Position numbers and translations under genes: made by a program
NCBI RefSeq assembly: GCF_003576645.1
Contig: NC_044922.1
Location: forward strand, 20,249,046 to 20,313,045
Direction: 5' to 3'
Source: Ipomoea triloba
Lineage: Eukaryota; Streptophyta; Magnoliopsida; Solanales; Convolvulaceae
Length of the DNA: 64,000 bases
In this document: positions 35,506-45,847 of the stretch, in pieces
Position numbering within the stretch: position 1 is the first letter of the stretch
Layout: every line of letters starts with the position of its first letter
The notes under the pieces: model-generated
What the model was told of the DNA's origin: nothing
What the model saw: only the letters and a program-made list of their open reading frames with translations
Database searches by the model: none

Positions 35506-36305
35506 GCTTGAAAATCTAGATGTAATGTTAAATCATGGTCCCAATGCTTGGAAGCTATACAACCAAAGACTGGAGGCTTTTTTAGCCAGGTAAGGCTCAC
35601 TGCTGTTTAAGATCTTTCTCCAAAGATAGCCTAGACTATTTTCTGATGCTCAATGTTGTACTGAGATGCTGCAAAAATGATTTACTCTTTATATACAAGT
35701 CACAAATGAAAATTTGGATAAGTTCACATTATAGACCTTTTCATATTGAGTTTGGGACTGAATCATGAAATTATAGACCTTTTCATATTGAGTTTGGGAC
35801 TGAATCATGAAATTCTGTTCCAGAATGCAGTCACAGGCTGTTAAGTTAAATGAAGAGATTGAAAGCGTAAATCGAGAAACTGTTAAGTTAAATGAAGAGA
35901 TTGAAAGCGTAAATCGAGAAATGAAATATCACCAGGTAACCATTTGTCATAATAATTTATTTTTTCATTGAGCTCAATATGTTGATCTTTTATGCATTCT
36001 TTGATGATTGATCAGCAAAACACTGCATACGAGCTGAATTCTTTGTCCACACAATGGAGTGAGCTCTGTTTGTAAAATACAGAAATCCAAGCTGCATGTT
36101 ATCAGATTCAAAATCATATTGAAAGGCTGAAGGAGGAAGCTAAAGAGAGGTATTTGACCTTTTTTTCCTAGGTTAGGGATTGGTACTGTGTTCTTCTGCT
36201 AGTATCATTGCTTAAGGTAGTATGAGTTGCTAACATTCTTTCATCAGAGGCTGGGATCTGGAAAGTAAAATGGAGAATGGTTCATTGTTCTCTGCAGAAA
36301 AGTGA
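35506..36305 (+). pseudogene. MOS4: Captured MOS4 / BCAS2 (SPF27) gene fragment, four exons
   Basis: Four exons with AG/GT borders: 35506-35589, 35824-35935, 36016-36149, 36248-36305. Joined reading gives the C-terminal half of the BCAS2/SPF27 family: LENLDVMLNHGPNAWKLYNQ, then RLEAFLARMQSQAVKLNEEI, REMKYHQ, QNTAYELNSLSTQWSELC, EIQAACYQIQNHIERLKEEA and GWDLESKMENG. In plants this protein (MOS4) is a core subunit of the Prp19/NineTeen spliceosome complex acting in pre-mRNA splicing and immunity. The N-terminal half is missing. A TAA in exon 3 (about 36077) and a 14-residue in-frame duplication in exon 2 indicate decay. The family call rests on remembered sequence patterns, not a search. Confidence 0.82.
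35729..35921 (+). repeat. Two 42-bp tandem duplications in the MOS4 fragment
   Basis: Intron: the unit starting ttatagaccttttcatattg occurs at 35729-35770 and 35771-35812. Exon 2: the unit starting ctgttaagttaaatgaagag occurs at 35838-35879 and 35880-35921. Both units are exactly 42 bp and identical between copies. The exon one adds 14 residues, two heptads of the coiled coil, without changing frame. Confidence 0.9.
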
Positions 36306-37242
36306 GTTGTGGTATGTGATTCAAATTACTTCCAGTTTTCAGCTTTAAATTTTTATTTTTAAAAATTTTAAATGATGGCTTGCACTATTTTACATGATGG
36401 AAAGAAGAGAGAACAGATAATGTAGGCATGCTTTAGAGTAGTTGAGATATGTGCAGTAGGACACTAAGACAGTAAGACCACACAATTTTATTAGCATATC
36501 AGCTTACAAGAAGTTTGTTTCTAGTTATTACTATCTTAAATTGGACTGCCAAATTTCATGTCAATTTAAGCTTTGTATTCTGCTCGGTTTTTGTTGGATG
36601 ATATGCTTAGACTTGGAACAATTCTACTTCTTCCTCAGCATAAAACTTTATATTTTAGTGTATTTTCTGGACTCTGCTTCAAAGACATGGCATATTCCTT
36701 GTTCTTTGCCTTCCCAATAATCATTCAATTGCTTTTTTAAGTCACAGCATCCCAGCTTCTTTCAGATTGGAGATATATGTTAAACAGCACAAAGGTAAAT
36801 TATCTATGGAGATAAATGTGTGATGTACAACTTAGAACAAGAGATACAAGAGAAGAAATTTGGCTTGAATCTTGCTAGCTTTTCTCTTCAAATATAATGG
36901 AAATTTTATATTGGCTTTTAGAGGTTGGAATCATACATATCAAAGCTAATATTCATAAAACATTTTAGAGCCTCATTTACTAGATTAATTGTTTATTTCA
37001 TTTTTTGTCTTTTCTTATTTTTCATTTGAAAAAAGCTACGTGTGCAATGCAAGGATATCATTGTATTTAATTTATTTCATCAATGTTCTTATTACTTTAT
37101 TTCATCTTCTCTGATAAATGTTGCATTTAGAAGTCTACATGTGGTCTAAGGCATATACTATTAAAAGTTGGTATGATCACAACAGTGGCATTTTATACAA
37201 GTGTATGAGACCCTTCAGTATTTTGTTTTATTTTGTTTCTGC

Positions 37243-37384
37243 AGGCATACAGCTCTCCCAAAGAAGATCCCGGGCTTAGTATGTCTGAGAAGAAGCTTAT
37301 CATCGGTGGAGGCATATCAAAAGAATCTGTGACCAACATTACATGGAGGCTTAGTATGTCTGGGCTTTCACTGTCTGCAAGGCA
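37243..37384 (+). pseudogene. Exon-like segment of unknown origin in CACTA element
   Basis: Follows a good acceptor (tttctgcag) and ends near gcaaggcaagg. The frame reads AYSSPKEDPGLSMSEKKLII, then GGGISKESVTNITWRLS. I do not recognise the family. It may be the last exon of a second captured gene, or an alternative 3' exon. The word cttagtatgtctg occurs twice. Confidence 0.35.
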
Positions 37385-37674
37385 AGGACACCATGTCATT
37401 CTCACTTTGATCTTGTAATGCAGTTTTTTATTTGTGCTTTTCTTTCACATCCTTTTAGTCCTGTATGTTTCATGTGGTACACAAAGTGTAGATTCCTAGC
37501 TCCAAAACTCATGTTAAATTTTAGGCAGTTATGCATTTTCTATTTTTTATGTTGCTATTGAAACTTATTTTGGAGACCAGCATCAGGTTGTTCACCCACA
37601 CCATACCCTTTCCCATGTTTCTCATTCATTAGCTGATACTGATTCGCTACTTTTTTACTTTTTTTTTAAATTAA

Positions 37675-38040
37675 AACGAGAAACGGCGTCGGTTTTTTCG
37701 AAAACCGACGTCGTAATTATAATTTTTTTTAATAAAACGAGATATAGCGTCGGTTTTTCCGGAAAACCGACGCCTTATCTCTATATTTTTTTTTAAAAAA
37801 GAGATACAGCGTCGGTTTTCCGTGAAAACCGACGCCGTATCTCTATCTTTTTAAAACAAACAACATATGACGTCGGTTTTTTAAAAAAAACCGACGTCGT
37901 ATGTAATTATTAAAAAATTAAAAATAATATACGACGTCGGTTTTTTAAAACCGACGTCTTATAATTTATTTATAACGTCTGCTAGAACTACGTCGGAAAA
38001 AAAGCGACGTCGTATGTCCAAAATAACCGACGTTAAAAGG
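37675..38040. repeat. CACTA right subterminal inverted repeats
   Basis: Five or six hairpins such as agcgtcggttttt...aaaccgacgcc and gacgtcggttttt...aaaccgacgtc, spaced about 60 bp, then gcgacgtcgtatg and the terminal block. Confidence 0.85.
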
Positions 38041-38059
38041 TATTTTTGTAGTAGTGGTA

Positions 38060-39892
38060 GTAGCTATGCGTGATCATAGAGATCTAAAGACAACCAGCAC
38101 TACACAGATCTTTAGTGATCTAAAGGCCTACGAGTTTGAGAAGGAAACACAGAATGATGAAGAACCTGAGACAAGAAATATAGCCTTAGTTGCAAATCAT
38201 CAATCTTCATCATCAACACCAAGGTCAAATACTAATCCCTCATCTGATTTTTTCACTGATGATCAGCTTGCTTTGTTCATGAGAAGGTTCAAAAGATTCA
38301 TGCGAAAGAATCAGTCTTATGATAACTCTGACAAGTCGAGAAGAATGAAGTACCGAAGCAATGACAAGGCTAGCGGATCCAGAACACATGAGAATGATGA
38401 AATACAAGTGCTGTGTTATAACTGCCGAAAACCTGGACACTTCAAAGCGGAATGTCCATATCCCATCGTCAAGAAGTATCAGGACGAGCACAACTACAAG
38501 AAGAATTCGGGAAACTATCACAACCCGAAGAGTGCATCAAATGATGCTGACGAAGAGCCAAACAAAAACCAGAGGAATGATAGGCGAAGGAAGGCTCTAG
38601 CTGTAGAAGAGAAGTCAGGAGAAAAAAACGACGAGTCATGCACTTCCAGCTCTAGTTCAGAAAGTGACAGTTCGAAGGATGAGAAAGGACTACTATGTCT
38701 TTTCAGTCAAGAGGACTCAGATGAAGAGCTGTGCCTTATGGCAGATGAAGAAGAGGTAACTTCACAAAACCACTCTTCTAATTATAGTTCCGAATCAACA
38801 TATCATGAAAACCCTAGGGAAGCATTTGAAAGAATGATGAAGAGTTTTGATGGTATTGAGGATTCACACCTCAAACTCAAAGAAGAGAATGCCAAGCTAT
38901 TGGCAGAAAGACAAGATCTCGAGGACTTAAGGTCCAAAAATGCTGAGATGCTTGAATCTATAAGCCAGCTTGAGAAGCAAGTTCATCTTCTTGAGGAAGA
39001 GTGTAAAGCGAAGGATGATAGAGAGCAAAATTTGCGTGCGGTGCTTGCGGCATTTACAAATTCATCCAGATTAATGGATCGAATGGTAGATGATCAAAGA
39101 CCATCAGGGAGTAGAACCGGACTCGGTTATAGCTCCAGCTCTTATCAACATGTTCTCTTAACACGACCAACTGATCCTTCTACTAGTGGAGGTTTAAGTT
39201 CTGTCTTTGTCAAAGGACAAACTGAAAATCTTGAGCTAGTGATTAACACCACAAATGGAACAGAACAACAATCAACGAGTCGATCTAATGATTCGACTGA
39301 AACACGTATTGTGGAACCTACGAGAGGGAATTTCCAAAACGGTAACCCGAGAAGTCATCAGACCCCTCGGTATAGACCTCGCGTACCGAATCATCATGGT
39401 CGTATCGCAAATGGTCAACCACTTGGGAATAACCAATCTAAAGGGAAATTCCAAGGCAATAAGAGGCAACATTACTCACAGAGGCAACGCAAGGGTATGC
39501 CTCAGGGAAGACCGAACTCTTACCCGAGTAATGTCAAGAATTTCAAAAAGTTCCCTAGCAAGCATAGAGGTGGAGAAGGTACTCTATATCCTAGTGATGA
39601 GGACTGGATTATGGACTATGAACCAATGACAAGAGCAAAGTTTCTGCTCCATCATAGACATAAACAGACCTCATACACTAGAGTCAACACGAATAAACCA
39701 ACACCTCCTCTTCAAAAGGTTTATTCACCGAAGTCACCTCAAGCCCACTATGCTATCCCTTATGATTATCGCGTGTTTAACGGGTATCGTGGACCGAGGA
39801 TGAACCTTACGAGTTCTAGGTATGCATGGATGCCCAAGCTCACCGCTAACCGCCAAGGACCCAAGAAGGTATGGGTACCTAAAAACACTTAA
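38060..39892 (+). pseudogene. Copia Gag, C-terminal part with zinc knuckle
   Basis: Continues gag after the CACTA element. A zinc knuckle CX2CX4HX4C reads CYNCRKPGHFKAEC at 38414-38455, the nucleic-acid-binding part of gag. Around it are Ser- and acid-rich stretches, a coiled-coil section near 38870-39010 (HLKLKEENAKLLAERQDLED) and a basic Arg/Gln/Asn-rich tail (39340-39520). It ends with a TAA at 39890-39892; protease starts eight bases later in another frame, so gag and pol are separated here by a frameshift. The length (~610 residues after the insertion) is large, as in SIRE-type Gag. Confidence 0.85.
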
Positions 39893-39899
39893 TCTTTGA

Positions 39900-41176
39900 A
39901 TGCAGGAAAACAGGACCATCTGGTATGTAGATAGCGGTTGCTCGAGACACATGACTGGAGATAAATCAGAATTGAGCAATTATAAAGCAAAGAATGGTCC
40001 TAAAGTAGTTTTCGGTGGGAACTCAAGTGGACGAACCATGGGCACCGGAGATGTTATGAAGAATGGTTTAATCATCCAAGAAGTTTCTTATGTTGAAGGA
40101 TTAAAGTTCAATCTTTTAAGCACAAGTCAGTTTTGTGACAGAGGATACAAAGTTATATTCTCACGAGATCTATGTCAAGTTATTTCAGAACTATCTCATG
40201 AAGTTGTTTTAACAGCAAAACGAAGAAAGAATATGTATGTTGTCACGTGGGAAACAGTAAGACCGAATACTTGCCTAATCGCCAAAAGCAAGAAAGATCT
40301 AAGTTGGGAATGGCATCATAAACTCAATCATCTCAACTTCAAGGCCATCAACAAGCTTGCAAGAAAGGAACTGGTTGAAGGATTACCGAATGTAATCTAT
40401 GACAAGGATAAAGTGTGTGAAGCCTGTCAAAAAGGAAAGCAGATCAAGTCTTCGTTTAAAACGAAATCTCTTAACACCAATGCAAAGCCATTAAGTCTAC
40501 TCCATATGGACTTATTTGGACCAGTTGATCCAGTTAGTCTAAGCGGGAGAAAGTACACTCTTGTGGTAGTAGATGACTACACAAGATATACATGGACATC
40601 TTTTCTAAGAAAGAAGAATGAAATAGAGAAAGTCCTTCCAGACTTGCTCCGAAGACTTCAAACCGAAAAGGATCTAAGTATTGTCAAAATTCGGTCTGAT
40701 CAAGGAACTAAATTTGTAAACAAAGTCATTCAGGATTTCTGTGGACAACACGGTATACTGCATCAGCTTTCAGCAGCAAGAACTCCTCAATAGAATGGTG
40801 TAGCTGAAAGACGCAACAGAACCCTCAAGGAAGCAACAAGATCCATGATTGCTTTCTCAGGCTTGCCGAAACGTTTTTGGGCCGAAGCTATAAACACTGC
40901 ATGCTACACTCAAAATAGATCTCTTATTCATAAAGATCATGGAGCTACACCCTACGAACTCTGGAAAGGCAGAAAACCTGTTGTAAAATACTTTCACATA
41001 TTTGGAAGTAAATGCTTCATCCATAACAACGGGAAATCACATCTAAAGGCTTTTGATGAACGTGCTGATGAAGGAATATTTATGGGATATTCTGAAAAGA
41101 GTAAAGCTTTTCGAGTACTGAATAAGCAAACCATGGTGATAGAAGAATCAATACACGTAGTCTTCGACGAATCATA
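39900..41176 (+). pseudogene. Copia protease and integrase
   Basis: Protease active site WYVDSGCSRHMTG (Asp-Ser-Gly codons from 39930). Integrase zinc-binding region: WHHKLNHLNF then VCEACQKGK (HHCC). Catalytic core: Asp in LLHMDLFGP, Asp in IRSDQGTKF, Glu in GVAERRNRTL just after an in-frame TAG at 40791-40793. The core runs on to [20 protein letters not shown] and hits a TAA at 41174; RT follows after a one-base shift. The enzymes would process Gag-Pol and integrate the cDNA; stops disable them. Confidence 0.9.
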
Positions 41177-41185
41177 AAAGAAGGC

Positions 41186-41868
41186 GTGGTGATCTCTGAG
41201 AAACAAACTGATGAAGAGACGAAAGATAGAGAAGTTGAAGAACTATCCGAAGGATTAGAATCAGAAGACGATGATTATCCACTCTTTCCTAATCACCTAC
41301 CGAATACTTCATCTCAAACCGAAGTATTACCGAATGATGGAAATGAGCCAAATCAATCAATAGTACAACAAGATGGAAGCAATCAAGACGAACCCTCTAT
41401 CGATGAAGGAGCACCACCTACCACCTTCCAACCGGATCTAAAATGGTTGAGAAATCATCCTCAAGATCAAATCATTGGTGATATACATGATAATGTACGA
41501 ACTCGTGCATCCATTTGGGAATGCATGATGGCATGTTTCATATCTCAAATTGAACCGAAAACCATAGAAGAAGCACTAAATGACTCGGACTGGGTCATTG
41601 CCATGCAAGATGAACTACATCAATTTGAGAGAAACGATGTATGGGAACTGGTTCCACGACCAACTCATCAAAACGTCATTGGAACGAAATGGGTTTTCAG
41701 AAACAAGATGAATGAGCAAGGAGTCATTGTTAGGAACAAGGCTCGGTTAGTCGCAAAAGGATACTGTCAGGAAGAAGGGATCGATTTTGATGAAACCTTC
41801 GCTCCTGTTGCTAGACTCGAAGCCATAAGAATCTTTCTAGCATATGCTGCATGGAAAGACTTTAAAGT
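41186..41868 (+). pseudogene. Copia reverse transcriptase, N-terminal part
   Basis: An acidic linker ([19 protein letters not shown]), then the RT start: [40 protein letters not shown] and [19 protein letters not shown]. It stops mid-domain at 41868 where the Tat-like element is inserted, and continues in the same phase at 47211. Confidence 0.9.
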
Positions 41869-43381
41869 TGAAGGGTGTAGTTTTCGCGGTGGATGGAAAG
41901 TAATAGGTGGTAAAACGGGAAGAAGTTCCCGAGTATCGTTCTCAAAGGATGGCAAGGAGGGAGTTCAAGCGGTAAGGGGATTAAGCACAAGAGTGTTTAG
42001 TGTTTGAAAGCTAACCCAAACATAGTAAGAAAATGCACATGAAACATCATGAAAATAAGGAACAAACAAAGGAAACAATTAAGTGGAAAGGAGGATTTGG
42101 ATATTGCAACTCATATAGGTATCCTTGATTTCCTAAGATACTAGGCTAGCAACACTTAGATAATGAAAAATGAGGCAAGACAACTATGCCAACGCCACTC
42201 TCGTGGTCATTGGCCTATCATCTAGTCCATAGTCCCATTCTCATGGCAACTAGGCTAGGTGAGGCAAATTATCGAACACATGGTGTGCTATTTGCCTTCC
42301 AATCCCCCCTTTTCTCAAAGGTGGGAAGGAAACGTGCTAGGCTAGGCTAAGGAGTATCCCTACTCTCGTAGGTGAGACTCCTTCTCCAAACACCTCTCAT
42401 ATAGGTTGATCATTCCCACACAAGAGTCAAAGAAGATCACCATTCACACAATCAAACTCATAATCAAAGCAATTGCAAAACCTAATTGATCAATTCAAAG
42501 CTCAAGAATATCCATACAACATTGCTCAATCCAAATCCACAAAGATCTATCTAATCATACTTGAAATTGAAATAGCAAAAGCAAAAGTAATGACAAGAAA
42601 TTAAAAGGAAGACTTAGCTTGAAATTAAACCTTGAACTTGAAATTGAATGTAGATCTCAATCTTGCAACAATGGAATTCTTCTCTAATTCTAATCTAAAC
42701 TAAGAATTGCAATGTGGAGTGAATTGGGAATGTGGAGTGAATTGGGGGAGATCTCTCTAGGCTAATCCTAGAGAGAGAAATATTCTAAACTGATCTAAAA
42801 TGAAAATGTGATGGATTCCCTGAAAAAATGGCTCAATTCCCCTTTTAAATCTCGCCCAACCGCCAATTTTCCGCGCTGGACGCATGGGTGGACGCACGCT
42901 GGACGCGCGTCCACTGGGGCGTCCACTGCGCGTCCACTGCGTTTCTGCTGCACAGACTTCAACTTCAGAGAGCTACTTGGTGGACGCGTGCTGGACGCGC
43001 GCGTCCACTGCGCGTCCACAGCAGACTGCTGTTCTGCTGTGCGAGAATCAGAGAGCGAAAAGTTGGACGCAAGGGTGGACGCATGGTGGACGCGCGTTGG
43101 ACGCGCGTCCACTGGGGCGTCCACTGGGCGTCCACTGGGCGTCCATGGTGTATTTCGCACTCCAACTTCGACTCGTGAATCCTTCTTCGAAATCTAGCCA
43201 TTTTCTGCCTTTTTGCCCATCTTTTTACCTACAAAATGATTAACCAAGTGTGGAACGGGGTCCAATGGCAATATGAAGCATTCTAACGCAATAAAGGGAC
43301 AAATCAAACACAAAAGCTACGAATTGTGCACTAGACGATCCGATAACAACCTTATAAAGATGGCATCTTTTGCACTTATCA
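41869..43381 (-). mobile_element. 3' LTR of non-autonomous Tat-like element
   Basis: 1513 bp, TGAAGGGTGTAG...CACTTATCA. Near its right end (42870-43145) is a CpG-rich cluster of CGTCCACTGG/C words and their complement GTGGACGC, forming palindromes such as TGGACGCGCGCGTCCA. The ORFs across this cluster are by-products of the repeat. Confidence 0.85.
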
Positions 43382-43676
43382 AACTTTCCACACTTTAAAC
43401 CTTGCTTGTCCTCAAGCAAGCTATCATTGAATCAAGCACACATAAGTGAAAAAGATGCCACAACTTTGATATTCAAGCAAGCTAAGACACAAGAATGATG
43501 CATACATTTGAAATCAATACAATCTTTAAGCTATCATGAAAATGTGTTCTTAAACAATCCTTCGATTCTCAATAACGACTATCCCAAGAACAAAACCCTT
43601 TGGCACAAAGTGAAGCATTTTGATTAACTTTCATTATCATACGGGTCAAGCATGCAATCCAATAGCGGNGCTCCGT

Positions 43677-45613
43677 TTAACGTCCGTAGCCCGACGCAAC
43701 TTTCAAGCTCTCGTTCCAACATACTTGGACGGGGACAAGTCCTTTTGCCCCATCCACTCTTTCTTCAAGATATGCCCTCAAATGCCGGGCATTGATAAAC
43801 TTCCTTAACTCTATACATAGCATACTCTCTTCCCAAAGTTGACAACTATCCATGTCCATGAGTATGCTATTATCTTCCAACTTTCCTCTTTTTTCATTTT
43901 CCTTCTTTTCACCAAACTCCTTTTCATCATTTCTCACTTTATCCTCAACTTCCTCCCTAACACTCTCATCTCTTATCTCTTCATTTTCCTCAACCTCTTC
44001 TTTTACATTCTCATTTTCAACCCCTTCACTCCGATCTTTACCAATCAAATCATGAATATATAAAGCATCATCAAGGCAATTATCATGGAAGTTCACCAAT
44101 TCAACATCAATTAAATCACACAAGCTAGCCTCGATATTCATATCATCATCACCACAAAGCATCTCATGCAAATCATTAGCAAGTTCATTTGACAAAGATT
44201 CATCACCAAAAGTAAAAGACTCAAGAACATCATTCTCATTTAAAGAAACGAAAGAATTGTTTTCACAAGGATTGGAAGAGTTGCTATCATAAGAATTAGA
44301 GAAATTATCCTCACACGACTCTATTGCATCATTCTTCGTGGAATTGAAAGAATTATTTTCACAAGTATCAAAACAATTTTCATCATCATGTTTAGCATTA
44401 ATATTACCCACATCAAAAGAATCATCATATGGCTCATCACAAAAATCATCATGCTCTTTAACACCAATTTCATCACTAGGCATCTCAACACAAGCATTAT
44501 CAACATCTTCAATTATGCAATTATTTTCACTAGTCACATCTACCACTTTTTCAACTCCATCATCAACACAATCAATATTAGCATTATCAAAATGAATGGG
44601 CACACCAATATCATCACAATCATTATTCTCATCACACATGTCGGCCCAAGATTTAAAAATTTTATCACCAATAGTAGTGCTAACACTAATAGGGTCAAGT
44701 GTCTTACCACATGCAAGCTCAATAGTGTCACCACATGGCTTTTCCTCTTCCCACACTATCTCCACATCACCATCACTCTCCTTTTCCTCAACATTCTCAT
44801 GTTCTTGCTTCCACCCTTCCCTAATATTGGCCATTTCTTGCTTTAATTCTTCTATCCTTGCCAATATCTTGTTCTTCTTATTTTTCGTGTTTTCCTCCTC
44901 ATATGGTGGCATCATGTACTCCTCATTCTCATAGTGGTTGGAGTAGTATGGGTAGTCTTGGTGATCTTGAGAATATGGAGGGTGCTTGGCATTGCACTCT
45001 TGATCAACTTCGTCCCAATGGTGCTTGTACCTACATTCACATGGGAAGTTAGTCTTACATTTCTTGCAATATGGGTACTTTTGGCATTGATACTTATAGT
45101 GAGGCCCTTTACAAGCATAACAAATCACTTGTCGATTCATATCTTCAAGCATGTGTTCCTCAATGGTCTTGAAGCGGTCATTCGGGTCTCTTGGCTTGGG
45201 TTTCAACAAATGGTCATACATGTGCTCGATAATAGATTTCTTTTTGGGTAGAGGTGTGTTTTGAGTGTAAGATTGTGGAGAGTAGGATTGGGATGGGTAA
45301 GAGTCGTAGGATNTGAGTAGTGGTAATCACCATATTCTCTATCATCATATTGAGTTATTGATATTTGCCTTGGTGGTGGATCATCATACTCATCATATGC
45401 CTTATCATCATATTGAGGTATTGATGGTTGCCTTCTTGGTTGGTATTCTTCTTGTGAAGATCCATATGTCCTTGAGTAAGGTTGTTCATAGTCCTCATAA
45501 TCTCTATAACCATAGGGGTTAGAAACTTGAGCATTATAGCCTCCCCTTGGTTGCCTATATCCACCTTGATCTTCATAGTAATCCCCTTGTTGATATCTTG
45601 CTTGAGAATACAT
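43677..45613 (-). CDS. Gag-like zinc-knuckle protein of non-autonomous element
   Basis: Two abutting minus-strand frames, 45613-45203 and 45221-43677, which would be one ORF of about 640 codons but for the ambiguous base at 45313. N-terminus: Tyr/Gln/Asp-rich, with SIPQYDDKAYDEYDD and SITQYDDREYGDYHY as internal repeats. Then a Cys/His region: CYACKGPHYKYQC followed by CKKCKTNFPCEC. The C-terminal two thirds are very acidic and Asn-rich (for example CENNSFNSTKNDAIESCEDN) with Glu-rich ends. Likely an RNA-binding Gag-like protein; it lacks a clear capsid domain. A second N at 43669 lies at its end. Confidence 0.6.
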
Positions 45614-45827
45614 TATAGAGGATTAACCTATCAACACAAAGACAAGAGAGTGTTTTGCAACTAGAAGTAGTTGCAAGTGAGAGTAGTAGCAAATGAAATG
45701 ACAAAAAGATTAAAACGTAAACAAAGTAAATTGCAAAAAATAGAAAGTAAATGGGGGGTTAGACTCTCTAACTTGAATACTTGCTCATGTCAATCCAAAG
45801 GCACTTACTACTCAAAAACCGATGCCA

Positions 45828-45845
45828 TCCCCGGCAACGGCGCCA
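45828..45845 (-). promoter_or_regulatory. Primer-binding site (tRNA-Asp)
   Basis: Minus strand TGGCGCCGTTGCCGGGGA, exactly complementary to the 3' end of plant tRNA-Asp(GTC) with CCA, two bases after the LTR. Confidence 0.9.
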
Positions 45846-45847
45846 TT

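Larger units (their letters stand above)
33951..38056. mobile_element. Non-autonomous CACTA element carrying gene fragments
   Basis: The termini are inverted: CAATACTACAAAAAT at the left and, on the complement of the right end, CACTACTACAAAAAT (14 of 15 identical). Subterminal inverted words acgtcggtt / aaccgacgt recur at 33960-34220 and, more densely, at 37680-38040. The 3-bp TSD and CACTA tip define the superfamily (CMC/EnSpm). No transposase is present; the interior holds 5'UTR-like sequence (34230-34500) and a spliced gene fragment of MOS4 type, making it a gene-capturing CACTA. Confidence 0.88.
33948..38059. repeat. 3-bp target-site duplication GTA around CACTA element
   Basis: GTA at 33948-33950 and 38057-38059. 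Removing the element and one GTA joins the two gag parts in frame, which fixes the insertion boundaries. Confidence 0.85.

Noticed and set aside
33951..38056. Intact host MOS4 gene interrupted by repeats
   Set aside because: Only the C-terminal exons are present, an in-frame stop exists, and the segment lies inside CACTA tips with a TSD within a retrotransposon gag.
42870..43145. Repeats with spacers suggestive of a CRISPR array
   Set aside because: Units are ~11 bp, partly palindromic, unevenly spaced, present in both LTRs of a plant retrotransposon, and no cas genes occur.
42870..43200. Four to five overlapping 80-130 codon ORFs on both strands, and the same set at 46635-47072
   Set aside because: They are by-products of the GC-rich CGTCCACTG repeat in the two LTR copies, which lacks stops in several frames. 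No domain, and both strands are equally open.
44338..44934. Plus-strand and other-frame ORFs opposite the gag-like gene
   Set aside because: Shadows of the 514-codon minus-strand frame; Ser/Leu-rich or Met/Leu-rich composition typical of antisense reading of acidic codons.
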